From Amia ocellicauda (Eukaryota; Chordata; Actinopteri; Amiiformes; Amiidae), in NCBI RefSeq assembly GCF_036373705.1, contig NC_089867.1, forward strand, positions 19,112,323 through 19,176,322: a stretch of DNA of 64,000 nucleotides. The letters run 5' to 3'. Below the pieces are notes generated by a model. That model worked only from the letters and a program-made list of their open reading frames with translations, did not search any database and was not told the origin of the DNA. Below, piece by piece: positions 1-13,500 of the stretch. A program made the translations under genes and the position numbers. How positions within the stretch are numbered: position 1 is the stretch's first letter; every line of letters begins with the position of its first letter.

Positions 1-11
1 TCTTTTTGCAG

Positions 12-118
12 GGTTACCTTGGTCCCGCGGCAGAACCTCTCCCGGATCATCTTGAAGGGCATATTCCAGGGTGTGAAGGTGGTGCGAGGGCCTGACTGGG
101 ACTGGGGCAACCAAGACG
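12..118 (+). CDS. mib2: mib2 exon: ZZ-to-MIB/HERC2 linker and start of second MIB/HERC2 domain
   Basis: The acceptor AG is at 10-11 and the donor gtgagt at 119. The frame reads a linker (VTLVPRQN...) followed by [16 protein letters not shown], the signature opening of a MIB/HERC2 domain. Base 12 finishes a codon begun in an exon outside the window. The exon ends in phase 1, completing a Gly with the next exon. Confidence 0.93.
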
Positions 119-3100
119 GTGAGTTTCCGTGACAGTGGCAGGCTTGTTAAACTCTCTCCACCTCTGGGTGTATGAATGGATTGGGTGTACTTCTCCTGTC
201 ATTGTTGTGATTATTATAGAGCCTGGCTATATTAAAATGACCAACAGCTTTGACACAGAGATAAAATGCATGTCCATTTTAATAATCAGAGAGGGGCTGA
301 GGTTATTGATATACCTTCTTTCAATCACTCTAATATTGCTATCTGTTTTTGCACCTATTTTTACTTCACAGTGCTTCTCTAATCTGTGTTTCTGTGAGAA
401 AGTGAAGGAGGTCCGAGTTATGGGAAGCTCACAGCGTTTTGTTGGATCTTTATACACCACTAAATTTGCTTCCTTTTTCTTTTTCTTTTTTGTTGTAAAA
501 ATCATTGTTATAGTTGCTGATTGCCCATTAGAAGTGAGTCTATGCCTGGGAAACAGATGTTGCCACAAAGAACTTTATGTTTAAATGTTTATTTACTGGA
601 ATGGGACTGAGCGCAGTTTCCCCTGGCATTGCCGAGCATATCTGTTTGAAATGAAGTCCCAGCAGTGTATGCCTGCACTGAAGGGTGTTTGGAAATAGGA
701 CTTAACCATAAGCAGATATTTGTGCCCTAATCTAATTCTTTCAGCTTGTCTTCTGTTATTGCGATATCCTATTTCCTGTCTTTCCGTAGCGCTGCAGTAG
801 TGCCAATATAATTGCCAGCTGGGGAACAGCAGTGATAAAAATGGTGGTAACCAGCTTTAAGAGGCAATGAGATTACTTCTAAGTGCTTCTGGCTTGTCTG
901 TGCGTAGGCCATTCATCAGAACCAGGCTTTTAAACTATACAAGATCCATGATCGTCTTATTCCGATTTCCCTTTGGTGCATTTGTGTGGAAAGTATGGGT
1001 TTCAGATTAAGAATTCAGGAAAAAAATAAACTCCCAGAATGGGTTCCTTATTATTTCAGTGCTACAACCAGAATTTGTTTCCAGTAACAGAATGAGTCAA
1101 AATGTCCGCCTGCTGTCTTTGAAAAGAGTTCTAAAAATTGTTGGTCCAGTGAGTGTTGGTTTAAGAGATGATAGAAAGGAATTTGACTAATTTTTCTGGT
1201 TCCTTAGAGGAGTTGTGTGCTGTCTGTGTGTTCTGCAGTAGAGACAACCTGCAGGCTGCACCTTTTTTTCTGTTTTTGTTTGATATTTTCATTTTATTGT
1301 GTTTTATCATGACAAAACAGATGCATTTGTGTTTCTGTGTTTGTGTGCAGAAAATACATATAACATGCATGTATACAATAGGAGAGCTGTGGTGTACAAA
1401 TGTGTAGGCTTACTCATTTAATTTGTGAGCAGTACATGCCATGGAGTATCTGTAGTGGTGTATATGCAGTGCTGTGTTGTTTGTTTCTTTCCTAGTTTGC
1501 TGGAGTACTGGGGGGCATTCAGCGCCCAACTTCTGAAACCGAGTATGAATAATTATTCTCTCAGATCGTGAGCTTGTATTCAGAGATAAGAGCTGGTCTC
1601 AAGCTTTGCCCAGCCAATCACAAATCAAACCCAATTACTTCTCCTAGAAATGCTTCTTATTACAGGAAGAGGGTCTGCTCTTTTCCTTGGGCCTGCTGGA
1701 TTAAATATTTAGACATGGCTTGAGCTCTGGTCTTCATCTCGCAATTTTAAAACCAATCTGGTGTGAAAACTGTGATTCTGATTCTCTGAACTGCAGGTGA
1801 AACTTTTTTTTCCCCCTCCGAAATATACTTACATACATCTCAACAGGCGAGAGACCTATTGTGTTTTAGTGGTTAACAACTATTGGTGGCTCGGTAGTTT
1901 CCTCATGCAAAATAACAAAATGAAAAGAAAAGGGAAGGGAAGGAGATTAAACTGGAAAAGAAATTGATTCGAAAGGTCCAGGGCAGTGCTGTGATTAATG
2001 ATGACAAACTTATCTCTGGGGACTGTAAAAAATGTCACGACCAATAGGTATAACTCTAATTGTGATTCCTGTGATTTTATTAAATTGAATGACAGCAGTC
2101 AAGTAACACTTTGATTTTTAAAAGAATAATACTAGATTAAAATAATTTAGTTGGAAATTCTAGTGCAAAGGGTATGACTATGAAAGAAACTAACTTGGCA
2201 AATGTGAGAATCGTATTTATACAGAATTATCGCAAATGTTTTTCCGCAAGAAATTAATCATCCACAGAGTTAAATCTACTCTTCTCTATTATTACACACA
2301 CTACTAGATGAATTGCTAAGTTGCATTACATTTTTATTTGTCAATGAAAGTTTTATTTCATTATTGGTCAAGTCAACTATTTCTTATTCTTATTTTTATC
2401 ACATATGATCTATTTTTAGAAATTGCTTTGACGTACATATCAACCCACAGAGGATTTTTTAATTATTATTCTTGTCCTAGCAACTCAATGTTATGAAGAA
2501 CTAGTGTATGCTATCCTAAGATGGTTGTACAATGTGCTGCTGTACATAAGCTGCCTTCAAAGCAGTGAGTGGGTGGTGATCAGGGTGACTTACTCAGCAT
2601 CTAGGTGCATAGTACGAGCCCACGCACTCTCTCCCTGCGCCTGAAAAGAAGAATAAAAGTTGAAAAAAATATATATATATTTCAACCATCTCATTAACCT
2701 TCAAGAACTGGGAAAAGTTGCTGGTGACTTCAGAATTGGTACACTAGAATGTTTGTTTATATTAATTATACACATATGCATATATATTTAAAATAATTCA
2801 TTAACACTGTTTTTCTCTTTCCAATTTATTTTTTTCTGATGTTTTTATTTATGTATTATTATTATTATTATTTTTAATAATTGGGATTATTCACTCGACC
2901 CACAGACTGCATGCTATCTTAACACTAACAGGGTTGTGTGACAACTCTCTCTCTGCATATTTCCACACAAGATCTGGGCTTCTTCAGCTGCAGGAAATGG
3001 GCCAGTCTGTTAGTGTGGTGATGGCTGTTCTCAGGGCAGTGGTGTGAGCTGATGTGGTCCTGTCACGCAGCTGCATTTCCCTCTAGAGAAGCGTTAAGAT

Positions 3101-6100
3101 TCTCATTATAATTATGCTACTTTATATGATGTTCTTGTTTCCATTATTGGTGCTTTTTGAATGTCTTGCTTTCCAGAACTACAGAGGGGAAAAGCTTTAA
3201 TAGCCATCCCTACCCCCCATCCCTGATGTGAAAACTGTTAATTTTTTTATTTTGTTTATTCACTGAGCACTGGCTAAACGTCTCTCGCCGAAAACGCTAA
3301 TTAACGCTCTACCAAGACCCTCGTAAGACTGTAACAGTCTCCATCCTGTCTGTGTGGCCAGGGGGAGAAGGGAAGATTGGGAAGGTTGTGGATATCCGCG
3401 GATGGGACACGGAGTCGGGGCGCAGCGTGGCTAGTGTGACCTGGGCCAATGGCACCACCAACGTCTACAGAATGGGTCACAAAGGCAAGGTGGACCTAAA
3501 ATACGTCTCTGACATAGCAGGGGGACATTACTACAAAGATCACCTTCCCAAACTAGGTATGTGTTAATATTCCTCCAACCTTGCCTTATCTGTCAATGCT
3601 ATCAATGCTGACGGGCAATACGGGGTCTGACATATTTTGCCTGTTTTCCTAAAGGGTCTGCTGCATAGAATATGCCCAAGCTTTGAACATTTGCAGTTTC
3701 CTGTCAATCAACAAATAAGAAAAGGATCTTACAAATATCTTCTGTAGTTAATTGGAGAAATCATTAGCAGCTGGTTATAGATGACATGGGTTATACTCTG
3801 TTATAATCTATTCAGTAACTAATAGTCACAGCTGGTGTATTTACCCATTTTCACACCAGCATTTCATGTGAAATTGAGCCTTCCTGTTTTTTCCAGCAGA
3901 AATTGGCTCATACAACACAGCAGCCATTGTATGTGTGATAACCTTTTTGGACACACAGTAATTCCAGTGCCATGCTTGTGTACCATTTCACAAAACAAAA
4001 AACTGCCTAATCATGCAGCACAAAGATTGTTTTTAAACATTTTTCCTTTACAATCGTGCATTCTGTAAAGCCAATTTAAAACTGTACAGAATGGGGATTA
4101 ACTGTGACTGGAGAACAAACAAATGCTTAGAGAGAAAAAAATAAGTAAATGTAAATCAGTTTTCTCTCTTATCACACTGTCGAATGGAACAGGACAGAAC
4201 AGAGTGGAAGGTCAATGTGGTCAGGCTGGGTGTGTGACCATGAGGGTGGTAATGCGGGGAAAGTGGGCGGTTGTCCCTCAGCATTCAGTTCTTGCCGTGT
4301 TTTGTATAGGGGAGCACGCAGAACTGCAGAGACAGGAGAGTGCAGATGGACACACCTTCCAGCAAGGGGACAAGGTCAAGTGTCTTCTTGAGGTGGACAT
4401 CCTCCGGCAGATGCAGGAGGGCCACGGAGGATGGAACCCTAAAATGGCTGAGGTACTGGATTAAGCCGCACCAGCATTGATCCTTTCTTAACAAGCACAC
4501 CCACACCCGTATTCAAAGCTTTCTATATTAAACTATACAATATGGCATGCTTGCTATGTGAGAAATGTAGGGCATTGCCCATCCCACTGTGACAATACTA
4601 CTTATCTGAAATTCAGGAATGCTGATGTTAACATCAGTGAAAATGTTATGTTTAGTGTTTTTTTTTGGCTTGTTTTTTGTTTTCTAAACAGAGGCTCAAA
4701 AGCTAGATGAGACCACTTTTTTCACACACCAGCATTCTATTACGATTTCTTTCCCCGCTGTCCTCATTTCATTTAAATACCCTGTTTCCTCTGCTGTTGG
4801 GGACAGGCCTAAGCCGTGTATCATTTGTCGTTTTGTTTGGCCTCACTACAGTCTGACACACTGGTGAAGCAAATATGGTACAATTTCAGTCAGTCCCGCA
4901 GGTAAAAGTGCCATAAACACAGAGTCTGCAAGTTTGGTTTTGTCTGGGGCCTCACTGGAGAGCTGATGATTTAATCTCTGCAAGTAAAAGGAAACGCATC
5001 CACCAAGTACAGGAAACAAAAGTGGGTTTCACACCTTTCTAAAGTGGGTTTGAAAACCAAAAAACGTTTAACATATGTCACAAGCCCCAGTAGTGGAACA
5101 TTATTTTAGGCTGACCATCACCCCTCTGGCTAGCAACAACGCACAACACAGTGCAGCAAATATTTATTTGTTTTATAAAGGAGCAGAATCAATTGGTGCT
5201 TTGCCGTTCGTTCAGACAATTATTACCCAAGCAGCAGAACAGTGACTCTGCAGTGTAAACTGTGTCTGTTACCCTGAACCTACAATCCTAACCCCCTTAG
5301 GTTTTGTGGAAATGATGGCTAAACTCTGTCTTCCGGTCTTATGTTCCAGTATATTTGCCGAATAGGGACTGTGCACAGGATCACTGACCGAGGGGATGTG
5401 AGGGTGCAATACAGCAATAACATCCGCTGGACATTTCACCCGGGGGCCTTGACTAAGGTAGGGAGACGTGCAGGACAGTAGAGTTTACACCTGAATTCAT
5501 GCAGAGGGAGGGTGGAACTGCTGACTAGGTGCACAGTGCATTATGCCGTCTTCACACCGCAAGGAAATGCCGTGCAGGTGCGGTTTTGTGTTGACTGTCC
5601 TGATTTCCTAGAACTCAATGACAGGACTGTGAGAATAAATCAGTTGCAAGTCTTTCAGCTTGGAGGAGTTAATCTCTGAGGACTCCTTCACTACAATTTT
5701 ACTTATTCATTTAAGTCCTGACATTTTTTTTTCCTTTGTGTCCTTGTTTGTTTCTTTGTTTCCTCGACTCAAAACAAATGACAAAAATTATTCCTGACCT
5801 CAGAAGTCGGTCTTCAGAGAACTTAAGTGTTTTTTGTTTTGTTTTTCTTTCAGTTTCATTTCTTCAGTGTGTTGTATAACACAGATAACACACCAAGAAG
5901 AAAGAGAACATACATTATAGTCTAGCCAAGTTTTTTAAATTAAAACCCCAAACGAATGACTAAAATAAACAACTACATCTGGTTCTTGTGCATCCGTTAG
6001 TTCGTGAGAAGCACTGATGAGACCATGCTTTGATTCAAGTACTTCAGCAGCAACCAAAACCAAAAACAATCAGACCTACTTTCAAGTGAAGCTACTTCAG

Positions 6101-9100
6101 ATGAAGTGGTGTAATTTACTGCGATGAGGGGCAGGAAGCACACCGTAATGAGATAGTAAAGAGCTGTCCATGCTAGAACCCTGCAGGGCCACGTTCTCAG
6201 TGACAGGGGGAGGTTTGTCCTGGTCTGTCAGATCGGGCTGGGCCGTCAGCCTGCTTAGTCAGGAGCCATGTGACGCAAAAGCCACAGGCTGATCCCCGCT
6301 GCGTGAGATCCCTCCTCATGGAGCATGTGCTGGGGATGTATTGGGGAGAGCAGTTGCGGGCCTGGCCAACAGCTGATAAGGGGTTTGCCTTGCCTCATGC
6401 GCAGAGGAATCCCCCGTTTTAAATCTGCAGGCCAACGAGACAAAACACAACCAGAGCCACCAGGCTCAGCTCACCAGGCAAGAGTTGCAGTCAAACTGAA
6501 ATTATCTAAAGAAACAACTAAACAAAATGATGTCAGTGTGAGACTGTTAATTATAAGGTGTTTTAGTCAGTTTATTAATTATCTGGGAGGTAACAAACTC
6601 CCAACGCCACACTGACATCACCTCCTGGACCCTGCAGCGTTTTCGGTTGACAACAAAATGGTATAAAATGGTTATAATTGGAGATGCCAGACCTTATGTA
6701 TGTGAAAAGATCTCCAAGAGCTCTGTTTGGCCTGAATCCTGTCATGTCTGAGGTCCAATGCCTTAGTTTTTGGCCAAGAGGATAAATATATTTACCACGT
6801 AGGATGTGACACCGAACACAAACCAAATTCCTCAGGAAACCTGCATCAGTTTCCTTTTTATTTCCAGGCACCTTGAAATGACACCACAGCTGTAGAAAGT
6901 GATATATATATACATATATAAATAACTGCATACATGGACAAACACATGCACATGAAAGTATGTAGGATATCTATAGTAGTGATTCAGTACTTTAATGAAA
7001 CATACACTTGACCATAGCTGGCAGAATTCTTGGAAAATTACGCAGTTCAAAATAGCAGGCGCTGTTGTGATTAAACATTTGTTTAAAGAGTTCCATTTGT
7101 CAAATGAGAGTAACATGACACTTTAAGAGTAGCCTCTGTTGCTTATACAATATTTTAATCCTCCATCAAGGCAGCCAGAGAAAATATTAATAGAACTGCT
7201 GTTTGGAGTCTGAATTACTGATCTGTTGATGCCTGAATTAAACAGAAGCTAGGCAGACATTTTCAAGAGCCCTCTCTTTACAAAAGTTTCCTTTTTTTTT
7301 TCTTAATGAGAGAGTGTCACCACCATTGTGTGGATTTACTATTACCGCATTGTTCTCTTTCATTGCTTTTCTGCCTAATCTCTTGAGTAATATCACTGTT
7401 TCAACCCATTATGGGATCATGCATTCTTATTCCATGATGTCTCCATCATTTGAGTTAAACCCCCCTTCTTTCCTCAATGGTGCAGTGTGCCTTGTAAGTT
7501 GGTATTTGTAAGTGCTGTGTGTTGGCTAACAGTTGTTTGGCTTGGGATTGTGTATTCCTCTCATTTTGTCGGGTCAGGTATGACCACTCTCTGTGTTTCC
7601 TGTGTGTCTCACAGATGTGCTTCCCCCTTCCCTCTGCCCAGGTAAACACATTCGGGGTGGGAGACCTGGTCCGCGTGCTGGACGACATGGACAATGTGAA
7701 GCGTCTGCAGGCCGGACATGGGGAGTGGACAGACAGCATGGCCCCTGTGAGTAGGACCAAGACCAGCACAGCCATCAGCATATGAGCCAACCAGACTCTT
7801 GATTGTCAACACATCATTATTTATTTTAATGGAGATTGTTACACCCTGACATAGGTTGTCATCTGTGTCTTTCACAGGCCCTGGGGCAGGTGGGTAAAGT
7901 GCTGAAAGTGTATGCGGACGGTGACCTGAGAGTGGCTTTTGGAGGCCAGACTTGGACCTTTAACCCTGCGTGCCTCACCGCTCAGCCTATCGAGATGGAC
8001 GCCAACCTCATGACCACCGAAAACACCAATGAATCAGGAAGTAAGGATGTGGAAGAGGGCTCAACAACTTCTTCCAATAATCTCGTGCATGTTTCCTTCC
8101 TCTTTCTTTCCATCATCCCCCCCCTTCCGGCTAAAGTAAAGCATCTCTCTCTACAGTGTGTTTTCTCACTAATGGAATCATCACTCTTCTGTCCTGCTGA
8201 GCATCTTAATCCAGCTTCTCTGTATTGACTTTTTGTTGTGGTTGTTTCTCTTAAAGTCCATGGTCATACTTCTTAGGGCTCTGTGTAACTGGAACTGGAA
8301 CTGGTTGTTTCTGGGTTGTTTTTTTGGTGGTGGTGTTTTTTGTTTTCTCCACTACATGAAGGCAAGGTTTCTCCATGTCTGGTGCCATTGTGTATTCTCT
8401 CATCTTATGACTGCTCATTTGCAAGCATGTCTCTGACTCAAATGCTCTAAACTACATCCTCACCTTTGCTAATGCTCGTCATCCTTTGCACGCTTTTCAA
8501 AGACAGCTTGGGAGGCCTTGAGGTTCGTTGGGGAGGGGTGGGTGTTTGTGGTGATTTTGACTCATTCCTCTGGTGTGCTTTTTGGGTTGTAGCACTGAGG
8601 TGCGGAAAAGTCTCATCTGTGGCTTTGTACAACACGAATCGCTACAGCGCAAAGGGGAAAGGGTTTTCCGCACAAATGCCGTTACAAGATCGCCTGTTTA
8701 TTGTGTCCACTGACACTCTCTTGGTTTATCGCTTCAATATGGACCTAGGAGAGCTCCTATACATGGTCTCTCACCGTAATGCTTCGTCTCGTCACAGGCA
8801 CGGTCATCTCGGTGCTAGAGAAGCTGCTCTCACAGTCCACTGAGCAGGACAACCCCAGCCGGCTGGTGATCGAAGCCGCACATGGCAGTGCCAGCAAAGT
8901 CCAAGATCTAGTGCAGAAGTATCCAGAAAAGGTGAGAACTGCTTTTTTTTTTTTTTCTTTCCTTCTTCTAAATCCGCTTATATATACATTATATTGTGAA
9001 CGTGAAAATAAAGATAGAGGAAGATATACAAGGATAATTGGACTTTTAGAATTACAATTGCAATATGGGAACAGCTTGAAAGCATTGTTTTGAAAAGTAA

Positions 9101-10549
9101 CACACCTGCAAGACTGAGACAAAGTTCTGTGTAGTTTGTATTAAGCCTCGGTTATCTTGACACATGTGCCATTTTTGCTAGCAGGCTTTGCTCCATCCAG
9201 ACCTTTTTAAACCAGTCATAACCGGTCAAGGCTAAAGGCTGGTTGGTGTTGTGCATGGGCATGGCAGGTTGAGGTGTTCGCATTTCTGATAAACAGAGGA
9301 TTAATGCAGTTCTGTGGCAGGAGCATTGCTTTATGATTTGGAAAAAGTTAGGAAGAAAACTGTATGTGAGAGTTCATTGATTACAGAACGTTCCTTCACA
9401 AAATCACAGGCTGTGAATTTGCTGTTGAGTGCATGCATCAGTTCTTTGTATGTTAAACACGGGTAGTCCAAAGCTCCACATCACATTCCCTACACGCTCC
9501 TGAAGGATTTTTCCAATCATGGGGCTGAGCGAGCAGCGGGAATGGATTTGTGTTGGGTGGTAGGCAGCAATAATTTACCCCATAATTGCATCTTGCTCTT
9601 CTCTGACTCTCACACTAATAAACAGGCCACATCACAACCTCACAGTAGCCCTTCCCTCTGCCTGCTCTCATACAAAAGCAGTTTATTTTAGTCTTACAGG
9701 TTTAGCTTGTAAGTGTTGGCACACTGCAGCTGGCCTGGCTAAGCAGATAGCTTTTGGATTCCATTAAAGTCCACAATCCCCTTCCTGCCACTCGCAGAGA
9801 CTTAGTCTGTCCTGGAGAAATTGGCTGCTGGGCTGGACCAGTGCTGTGATTGTTGATTGTTCTGTTTCCATTGTATGTAGCTTTGTCTCTTTCCCTTTTT
9901 CTCAAGGGAACACAACCTCAGGAGATTGTAATGGCTGCATTTGCAGGAATGGGACTGTGGGGATTTTGTAGAGGTGTCCCTTGACACTTAGACCAACAGG
10001 AAGCAAAGCAAACTAGGAATATCTAATGTTTCCTCCTTTGTTAACTGAATTGATCTGATCTAGATCTGTAGTGCCTTTAAGATCAACTGTGTTTATCTTG
10101 CTGCTTCTTTTGGGGGGAGGTATATTTACAGCTTGGAGGAATTCAGAAAAAGCAGTGAAGAATGTTACTGAGACACAGACACACACAAAAAGAAAGAAAA
10201 CATCAATTGTATCTATGCAGTGCCATCTCATTAAAATGCTGTTGCTAAGAAAGCACAGTGTATGCAATTGAAATGACACAAGAGATATCAGATATAACCT
10301 TCAAATGTGCAAACAGAATTTAAATTAACTGCATCAAAAGTAGAAAAGGTGCACTGGAAGATATTATCCAGGGGTGCATTACTGTAGTACCATAAGACAC
10401 ATTTGTCTCTTCTGTGGATGAGTAGGAAGGGCATCGACCCTAATTGCTGTAATCAGTCATCAAGTACTGTTGTTCAAGTTGCTGTACACAGTAAAATGTA
10501 TCCATTAAATGACATTTAGTTACCATATACCTACATTCTAAATATACCA

Positions 10550-10580
<31 letters not shown>

Positions 10581-13500
10581 CAGCCTACAGCAGGTGATTG
10601 ATTGTTTGCTAACGTGTCTCAGAAGGAAGTGATAGATAAAATAATGACCGCCGATCATTTACAAAAAAAAAAACACCTTGCAGAGAACGGGAGGTAAGCA
10701 ATGATGACTAGCATTTAACAACTGCCTGAAATACTGAGCAGAGTGCTGCACAGGCATTCAGGAGTTCAGTCTAACTGTCCTTTGTGTGTCTGTGTGTGAG
10801 CAGGTGGACATTAAGAATCAGGGCAAAACCGCATTGCAAGTGGCTGCTCATCAAGGTCACATGGAGGTTGTGAAAGTCCTGCTGCAGGCCAACAGCAACA
10901 TCGAGGTGAAGGATGAGGATGGAGACACTGCGCTGCATTACACAGCTTTTGGGTGAGGAGCCCCCCTCTGAAACTTCATGCACACAAACCACTGCTCCCT
11001 GTCAAGTCCTTAGCTCATTCCACACATCAGTAGTCTTGTTCTGAAGGGACAACAACACACTGCCTTCCAGTGGTTTGAGTAGACTCCTGATTGTTCTGGG
11101 GGGTCTCCTTCTCGTTAGTGTGGCCTATATCCAGATCGCCTCTCGGCTAGTGACGGTTGCTCTGCCTGGTTTGGCGATGCTGTGAGAGAACAACGCTTAT
11201 ATGTTCTCCCCACCAAGTCTGCGTTTGCAGCACATTTGCAGTAACTGGTTCTGCTTTCTTGGACGGTACCAGCTGTCAAGCACTACTTTGCTCATTCTGT
11301 GGCTTTTGAAAACAACCCCTCCCTCTGTTTTTCCTCTATAAGCTTTTATTTGCTGATCCTTTTGTTAAAATAATCAGGAGAATCAGCCTTTTTTTTCCTG
11401 TTCATGTTTATGAATTCCATCTGTTTCCTGTCCAGGAACCAGGCTGAGATTGCGCGACTGCTGCTTAGCAAAGGTGCCAACGTGAACCTGCTGAACAACT
11501 CCATGTGCACGGCCCTGCACATCGCCGTCAACAAGGGCTTCACCGAGGTGGTGAGGGTTCTGTCGGAGCATAACGCTGACGTCAACCTGCAGGTGAGGCA
11601 GCCCAGCCTGGCAGGGAGCAGTTCCCTACTCTCACGTCTGCTTGACAGTCCGGTCTTGTGCAAATGTCTCAGACCTCCAGCAGAGACTCAAGGCCCCTCA
11701 TCCTTTCAAAGCCGAGTTCTGACTTATTCCATATTACCTTTTTTTTTTTTTTTTTTTATATGACTAGGATTTTACCATATTCTTACATGTACACAGAATT
11801 ACAAAAAGTGAGAAGTGAAACAAAATGTAAAGCAGAACAGCCTTGTGCCCTAGAGGACTTGTGTTTGTCAGTTCTGCTGCATCCTGTGAGATCCTCTGAA
11901 GAAGAGCACGGCAACATAGTTCATTGTTCTGGGCATGATGGTCTAACCCTACTAATCTGCTTGGTAGAAAAGCAGATCCGTTTTTTTAGTTGTTTTTTTT
12001 TTAATCCCTTTTACAAGCTCGAAAACAGGTTGTTTACTGCGGTTGTTTTAATGGTGCTTGCAAGGCAGGCCCTTGGCACTCTATCATTGTGCCAGTCCTG
12101 TGTCGTATAACCTTTTTTTTTTTTTTTTTTTTTGTCACCTACTGGCCAATTCTTATTAAGTCTCCTTAATGAGGTATCCCTAGTCATTATTAAGCTACAA
12201 AAAGCTCCACAGTGCATTCTGGGACTAATCTCAGTCCCGAGAAGGACACAGGCCCACGTGGCATCGGCAAACAAACAAGAAAAGCATTAAGAGCTAAGTG
12301 TGTTGCTTATTTAGGCAGCTCCCTCTCTGCCAGACAAACAACAGACGGCCCTTAATGTCTCTTGCCTGTTTGATGATTTTTTTGGGTTTGTTTATGGAAA
12401 CACTGCATAATAATTTAACACAAAACACACAAAAATGAAGGACATTGGACAGAAGGAAGTAGAATTCATGGCCGAGTACAATAAATTCACTTGAAACAAA
12501 CTAAACTAGATCCTGTCATGCTGGACCCAAAGTCACTAGTATGTATGTTTTTATTTTTACAGGAACACCAATGCAGAACCTTATTGATTTAACCCGTGGC
12601 AAACTATAAAAAAATGTAGCTCAAGTACCTTACCCCCTTACCTGGACAGTGTGCTTTAACCCTTTTGTCTCCTTTTTCTAACGCGTTCCCACTCAGGACT
12701 CCTATGGAGACACGCCTCTTCACGACGCCATTGCAAAAGACTTCAGGAACATCATTGAGATCCTCACAGAGGTGCCCAACATCGACTTCACCCAGCAAAA
12801 CAACAGAGGCTTCAACCTGTTGCACCACGCTGCACTGAAGGGCAACAAGCTGTGAGTACAGAGAGGGTAACTGGGCAGATACCTGGGCGAGAGCCGTGTG
12901 CACAGCCCTCAGCTGTAATACAGTAGTATTTATTCTTCACAGTGGGCAGGCTGCCCATAATATTTTATATATATTTTTTTTTAATGTGTTGATATTGCTG
13001 ATAATGTAAATTATTTTGGTACTGCTGTTATGAGGGTAAGATTGATTTGATTTATTTATGATTAGAATTACAAATACACTTATGATTACGTTTGTTACAA
13101 TTATGCGTCCCATTCTTGTTTTATTTAGCAGGCTCTTTTGTAGTCTCCAGTAGACTCACTCCGTCTCCAGTAATTGTTCGCAACTGGATTTACGATAATA
13201 AATACCAAAATGCCACAGTGCTATTTGCTGGTCTTAACCAGCCATTTCAGTTTGGGAATTGGTCAGGTTTTGTTGTTGTTGTTCTAGCTCCCCTGCACAA
13301 AATTAGACACCTTCTGTTCATTTGCTGAAATGATAAGTTGTCCCATTTCCACAGTGCTGAGCCTCTGTTACACGACTGATGTGGAGGAGGGAAGTAATCG
13401 GTTTGTGCAGAGCTAGCAAAACCGACATTAACAGTAGTATAATAAGACTGATAAGGAAATGTCTTTAAGTGCCTTTGAGTGCATAGGTAAATCATAGGTT

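Larger units (their letters stand above)
3557..7641 (+). other. mib2 introns (3557-4309, 4453-5349, 5458-7641)
   Basis: Three introns around the two REP exons at 4310 and 5350. Open frames here, such as 6325-6615, have no codon pattern resembling a known domain and lack splice partners. Short AT repeats occur near 6900-6925. No transposon ends were recognised. Confidence 0.75.

Noticed and set aside
129..584. Open frames on both strands at 129-584 and 227-568
   Set aside because: They lie in the first mib2 intron, overlap each other on opposite strands, contain poly-Phe/poly-Lys from a T tract, and show no domain.
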